Of a stretch of DNA of 64,000 nucleotides, positions 60,791 through 64,000 are shown one piece after another. Location: contig NZ_JAJAVQ010000001.1 in assembly GCF_020531985.1 (NCBI RefSeq), positions 682,001 to 746,000 on the forward strand. Direction: 5' to 3'. The notes below the pieces were generated by a model, which saw nothing but the letters and a program-made list of their open reading frames with translations, was not told the origin of the DNA and made no database searches. The DNA comes from Rheinheimera aquimaris (GTDB taxonomy: Bacteria > Pseudomonadota > Gammaproteobacteria > Enterobacterales > Alteromonadaceae). Numbering within the stretch: position 1 is the stretch's first letter; each line of letters opens with the position of its first letter. The position numbers were made by a program, and so were the translations under genes.

Positions 60791-61801
60791 ATGGATTCAG
60801 TAACACAGTTAACCCTTGGCGCAGCTGTTGCCGTTGCAGCACTAGGCCAAAAGCCGGGTAGTAAAGTAAAAGTGGCATTGGCCGGCGCAGTGCTGGGTAC
60901 CCTGCCCGATTTAGATGTACTTATTGATTATGGCGATGTCGTCAGCAATATGGTGCTGCACCGCACTGAGAGTCACGCCTTATTTTATCAAACGCTGATA
61001 TCGCCAGTGCTGGCCTGGCTGGCAGCCTTATGCTGCAACCAGCGTAGCTATTACCGCCATTGGCTACTCGCAACCTGGCTTATCCTGATCACCCACACGG
61101 GTATTGATGCCATGACGGTATACGGCACCCAGTTTGGTTTACCTTTTACCAATACGCCCTTTGCTGTCGGCAGCATGTTTATCATCGACCCGCTGTATAC
61201 CCTGCCACTGCTGGCCGGGGTTTTGTGGTATTTATTCTCCCGCCGTGGCAAGGGCTACCGGGCCAATTCTGCCGGTATTGTATTATCGTCTGCCTACCTG
61301 GTTTGGAGTTTTGCGGCTCAGCAATATGTAACCGGCATAGCGATACACAATGCCCAGCAGCAACTGCGTGACCAGCAACAGATACTGGTCACGCCTGCCC
61401 CTTTGAACACCATATTGTGGCGCATAGTGGTGATGACAGAACAAGGCTATGCCGAAGGGTTTTATTCGCTGTTTGACAGCAGCGACCAGATTGAATTTAC
61501 GCTGATAGCACAGGATACCAGCCTGAAACAACGCTATGCCGATGTTAAAGCTGTGCAGCAGCTTAGCTGGTTCAGCCGCGGTTTTTACACGCTTGCGCAG
61601 CAAGGCGATATACTGCTGCTGACAGATTTACGTATGGGACAGGAAGGCAGCTATGCCTTTCAATTTGAAGTAGATCCAAGCAACCACAGGGCGGTGATAC
61701 AGCAGCCGATGCGCCGTGATGCAGCTACAGCCCTGCCGTGGCTATGGCAGCGCATGTGGGGCGTACAACTGCCCTCACCTTATTTGGCTGCGTCGCGCTA
61801 G
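60791..61801 (+). CDS. DUF457/YdjM-like membrane protein (metal-dependent hydrolase family)
   Basis: The 336-residue protein has several hydrophobic helices. The N-terminal motif MDSVTQLTLGAAVAVAALGQ, with Asp2, then LGTLPDLDVLIDYGD and LHRTESHALFYQ (H-R-x-x-S-H) and ITHTGIDAMTVYGTQ are the family signature; these His and Asp residues may bind metal. E. coli YdjM is SOS-induced. The large soluble C-terminal third (about 210-336) is an unusual extension. Function unknown. It faces norR tail to tail, 5 bp apart. Confidence 0.85.
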   Translation: MDSVTQLTLGAAVAVAALGQKPGSKVKVALAGAVLGTLPDLDVLIDYGDVVSNMVLHRTESHALFYQTLISPVLAWLAALCCNQRSYYRHWLLATWLILITHTGIDAMTVYGTQFGLPFTNTPFAVGSMFIIDPLYTLPLLAGVLWYLFSRRGKGYRANSAGIVLSSAYLVWSFAAQQYVTGIAIHNAQQQLRDQQQILVTPAPLNTILWRIVVMTEQGYAEGFYSLFDSSDQIEFTLIAQDTSLKQRYADVKAVQQLSWFSRGFYTLAQQGDILLLTDLRMGQEGSYAFQFEVDPSNHRAVIQQPMRRDAATALPWLWQRMWGVQLPSPYLAASR

Positions 61802-61806
61802 GGCAG

Positions 61807-63372
61807 TCAATACTGTACGGTCTTGCTGACGCTGATACCCAGCCGTTTGGCTAAGCGGGCCAGGTTTGCCCTGTCCTGCCCAAGCTGACGGGCGGCCAGG
61901 CTCCAGTTACCTTGCGAATGCTGCAGTGCCTGCAAAATCAGCTGGCGCTGAAAAAGCTCTGTTGCGGCTTTTAAATCCGTTACATTTTGCTCAGTGATAA
62001 CCTGCGGCGTGTGCTGATTAACCACTGGCGCAGTTGCGCTCAGCTCCAGCAAAGCGCTACCGATACTGACAATGCCACTGCGGCCGGTTTGGCCGGCAGC
62101 TTTTAACGCCGCGCGGCTGATAACATGCTCCAGCTCGCGCACATTGCCAGGCCAGTGATACTGCAGTAGTACCGGAGCGGCATCAGCAGCAAGTTTTAGT
62201 TGGCGGATACCAAGCTTGCGGGCCGTTTGCTCAAGAAAGTACCCTGCCAGCAATAACGCATCATCCTGACGCTGACGCAGCGGCGGTACGGTCAGCGGAT
62301 ACACCGTCAACCTGTGATACAAATCAGCTCTGAAGCGGCCTTGCTGCACTTCGTGCTGCAAATCGCGATTGGTTGCCGCAATAATACGCACATCAACGCG
62401 TTGCACTTCATCTTTACCCACCGGCTGTATCTCACCGCTTTGCAGCACACGCAGTAGCTTGCTTTGCATACTTAGCGGCAGCTCACCTATTTCATCGAGA
62501 AAAATAGTGCCACCATCAGACAGCAAAAATTTACCCGGCCGCTCGCGGTCCGCGCCGGTAAAAGCACCTTTGGCATGGCCGAATAACTCCGCTTCGGCCA
62601 GGCTTTCCGGCAAAGACGCGCAATTTAAATACACCAAAGGTGCACTGTTACGGCCGGACAACTGATGTAGCGTGCGGGCCACCAATTCTTTACCCACGCC
62701 GGTTTCGCCCTGAATAAGCACAGTGTAATCTGACCCGGCGACCAGCTGAATATCGCTACGCAGTGCCTGCATTGCGCTGCTTTGGCCTATCAGCTCTCCA
62801 CCATCGCGCAGCAATGCTTCCTGTGTCAGCTCCTGTACCAGTTGCTGCGCATGGCGCGCACTCATCGTCAGCTGTGTCATGGCAAAGGCGGTTTTAAGCG
62901 TTGCGGCAGACAACGCCGCCATTAACTCAAGCGTTTTATCGGCTATCTGGGTAAAAGCATCCGGTTCCAGGCTGTCTATCGTCAACAACCCCAATAACTG
63001 ATTATCAGAATACAGCGGCAATCCCATACAGGAATGCACCGGCAAGTCGCCACTGCGGGCCAACAGCAGGCCGTCGTACGGGTCGGGCAACGGGCAGTCA
63101 GACGGAAAACGGTGCGGCCCGCTACTTAAACATAACTGCTGTAGCCGGGGGTGCTCGGCCAACGCAAAACGCCGGCCCATGGTATCGGCTGACAAGCCCT
63201 GCGCAGCAAGTGGTGTCAATACATCCTGATGCAACCCCATCAGCACTACCGCATCACAGCGGATAGCCTTTCGTACCGACGTTAGCAAGCGGTCAAACCG
63301 GTCTTCATTGTTCAGGCTGTTGGCTAAATCCAGCGCAACTTCCAGCAACAATCTGTTGTTTTGTTCAGACAT
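61807..63372 (-). CDS. norR: Nitric-oxide-sensing sigma-54 activator NorR
   Basis: The 521-residue protein has an N-terminal GAF domain (about 1-170) with CPLPDPYDGLLLARSGDLPVHSCMGLPLY, the NorR-type signature. The AAA+ domain (about 190-430) follows, with GETGVGKELVARTLH (Walker A), GAFTGADRERPG (sigma-54 contact), and DGGTIFLDEIGELP (Walker B). A C-terminal Fis-type helix-turn-helix (NWSLAARQLGQDRANLARLAK) ends it. The GAF iron would bind NO. It is divergent from an nnrS locus and two dyads lie between them. Confidence 0.95.
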   Translation of the reverse strand: MSEQNNRLLLEVALDLANSLNNEDRFDRLLTSVRKAIRCDAVVLMGLHQDVLTPLAAQGLSADTMGRRFALAEHPRLQQLCLSSGPHRFPSDCPLPDPYDGLLLARSGDLPVHSCMGLPLYSDNQLLGLLTIDSLEPDAFTQIADKTLELMAALSAATLKTAFAMTQLTMSARHAQQLVQELTQEALLRDGGELIGQSSAMQALRSDIQLVAGSDYTVLIQGETGVGKELVARTLHQLSGRNSAPLVYLNCASLPESLAEAELFGHAKGAFTGADRERPGKFLLSDGGTIFLDEIGELPLSMQSKLLRVLQSGEIQPVGKDEVQRVDVRIIAATNRDLQHEVQQGRFRADLYHRLTVYPLTVPPLRQRQDDALLLAGYFLEQTARKLGIRQLKLAADAAPVLLQYHWPGNVRELEHVISRAALKAAGQTGRSGIVSIGSALLELSATAPVVNQHTPQVITEQNVTDLKAATELFQRQLILQALQHSQGNWSLAARQLGQDRANLARLAKRLGISVSKTVQY

Positions 63373-63383
63373 AACCCAACCAG

Positions 63384-63439
63384 GTCAAAATGACTCAAAC
63401 GAATCCAAATAACTACCGAACAAGATAAGTCATAATGAC
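63384..63439. promoter_or_regulatory. Two NorR-type binding dyads
   Basis: GTCAAAATGAC (63384-63394) and GTCATAATGAC (63429-63439) fit the NorR core GT-N7-AC and are near-palindromes. Their centres are 45 bp apart. They lie between norR and the divergent gene. In E. coli three such sites are needed, so a third may be degenerate. Confidence 0.65.
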
Positions 63440-63468
63440 TCAAAAATAAAACAACAAAACATAAACCA

Positions 63469-63765
63469 TTGTTAATAATGAAAATAAATTTATGGCATAG
63501 CTTCTGCTTTAGTAAAGCGAGACTACTTTCACTACCCCGGCAAGCCAACTATGAAAGATTACTGTACTGGGCAAACGGCTTTTTAGCAGCATCTGCTGCG
63601 GTTTTGCTGGCAACAGTATTGATGTGTTACCCGTTCGAGCAATGGTTTTCACTGCCACAGCTGATTGTTGGCCACCTGAGTATGCTGGCCAGCGCGACCA
63701 TGGTGAAAATAAGCTACGTCGGGCGCTGTATTGCGCTGTATGCGTTAAAGCGCGAGGTGCGTTAA
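63469..63765 (+). CDS. PpyR-like small membrane protein, start codon unresolved
   Basis: The frame is open from TTG 63469, but the expected transcript starts near 63519, so the true start is downstream and not obvious. From ANYERLLYWANG onward the product has a helix (FLAASAAVLLATVLMCYPF), then LPQLIVGHLSMLASATMVKI and SYVGRCIALYALKREVR, as in the short membrane protein called PpyR in Pseudomonas. An ATG at 63551 is out of frame. The gene stops just before nnrS (1 bp gap to the GTG), so they form an NO-induced operon. Confidence 0.6.
   Translation: MLIMKINLWHSFCFSKARLLSLPRQANYERLLYWANGFLAASAAVLLATVLMCYPFEQWFSLPQLIVGHLSMLASATMVKISYVGRCIALYALKREVR
63493..63507 (+). promoter_or_regulatory. Sigma-54 (-24/-12) promoter match
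   Basis: TGGCATAGCTTCTGC matches TGGCAC-N5-TTGC with correct GG to GC distance of 12. It differs from consensus at three weaker positions. It lies downstream of the NorR dyads and upstream of the PpyR-like/nnrS operon. Confidence 0.6.
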
Positions 63766-63766
63766 C

Positions 63767-64000
63767 GTGGCGCTACAACCCATAAACCTTACGCCGCCGG
63801 CCAGTACTGATACGCCTGCTGTACTGGCACTGGCATTTCGGCCATTTTTTCTGCTGGCAGCTATCTGGGCGCTGCTCTCAGTTGCACTTTGGCTCGGTCA
63901 GCTAAACGGCTGGTGGAGCGCCCAGCAACTGCTGCCCGCGACGCTGTGGCACGCCCATGAAATGCTATTTGGCTTCGGCGCTTTAGTCGCCGCAGGCTTT
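63767..64000 (+). CDS. nnrS: NnrS-family membrane protein, 3' end outside the window
   Basis: The start is GTG at 63767, right after the upstream stop (63763-63765), with AGG about 10 bp before. The 78 residues visible include FRPFFLLAAIWALLSVALWL and WHAHEMLFGFGALVAAGF, the NnrS signature with the conserved His pair (W-H-A-H-E-M) that may bind haem or copper. NnrS relieves nitrosative stress caused by nitric oxide. It lies in a NorR-controlled operon. Confidence 0.88.
   Translation, partial: MALQPINLTPPASTDTPAVLALAFRPFFLLAAIWALLSVALWLGQLNGWWSAQQLLPATLWHAHEMLFGFGALVAAGF

Overview
The window looks like chromosomal DNA of a gammaproteobacterium of the Rheinheimera/Alishewanella/Arsukibacterium kind (order Alteromonadales or close to it). 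This is inferred from the gene mix (tricorn-like S41 protease, DUF885, M28 and M1 peptidases, SelD/MnmH, SoxR, NorR/NnrS, MHYT-GGDEF-EAL, many envelope proteins) and from the moderate GC of the core genes. No rRNA, tRNA or CRISPR array was found.

Layout: 1-3.3 kb is an RND efflux operon (permease cut by the window edge, lipoprotein adaptor). 3.6-6.2 kb holds an NTF2-like secreted protein, an AT-rich orphan gene with an attC-like site behind it, and a DUF533/TerB protein. 6.4-9.6 kb is a large tricorn-like protease followed by a 95-bp palindromic intergenic element. 9.8-12.7 kb has MgtC-like and lipoprotein genes, then a SoxR module: soxR divergent from a VOC/FMN-reductase pair, with a SoxR box in a 19-bp-spaced promoter. 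12.8-15.0 kb is a fatty-acid desaturase and its ferredoxin-type reductase behind a FabR/DesT-like operator. 15.1-29.6 kb is mostly housekeeping and envelope genes: DUF885, a DMT exporter, DUF4199, DUF2254, mnmH-selD, M28 and M1 peptidases, SIMPL, an NAD(P)-binding protein and a LysR regulator.

29.8-33.7 kb is the main accessory region. It carries AT-rich genes, all on the plus strand, separated by three sequences that fold as integron attC sites (30692-30763, 31313-31444, 33069-33146). No integrase is in the window, so it reads as a cluster of gene cassettes without an integrase. Cargo is a TIGR02391/Ymh-like protein, an unknown protein, a secreted GH75 chitosanase-like protein, a membrane-anchored unknown protein and a GNAT acetyltransferase.

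33.7-43.2 kb has several regulator-target pairs (AraC with DUF1579/DUF998, LysR with azoreductase/deaminase, a CGNR zinc-finger protein with an alpha/beta hydrolase), a PhzF protein and a TonB receptor with a CxxxM copper-type motif. 43.3-49.1 kb has a c-di-GMP protein with a degenerate GGDEF site and a divergent Ser/Thr kinase-TPR / ECF sigma pair resembling PknT-EcfP. 49.2-52.0 kb holds stress proteins. 52.05-55.8 kb holds a TIGR03104-like amidotransferase divergent from a RimK-type ligase overlapping a class II glutamine amidotransferase: a candidate small-peptide or protein-tail glutamylation/amidation module. 55.9-61.8 kb holds lipoproteins, two adjacent Rnk-like proteins, a methyltransferase, a chemotaxis receptor and a DUF457 membrane protein. 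61.8-64.0 kb is a nitric-oxide response locus: norR divergent from a small membrane gene and nnrS, with two NorR half-site dyads and a sigma-54 promoter match.

All functions are read from sequence motifs and memory of families; no database search was run.
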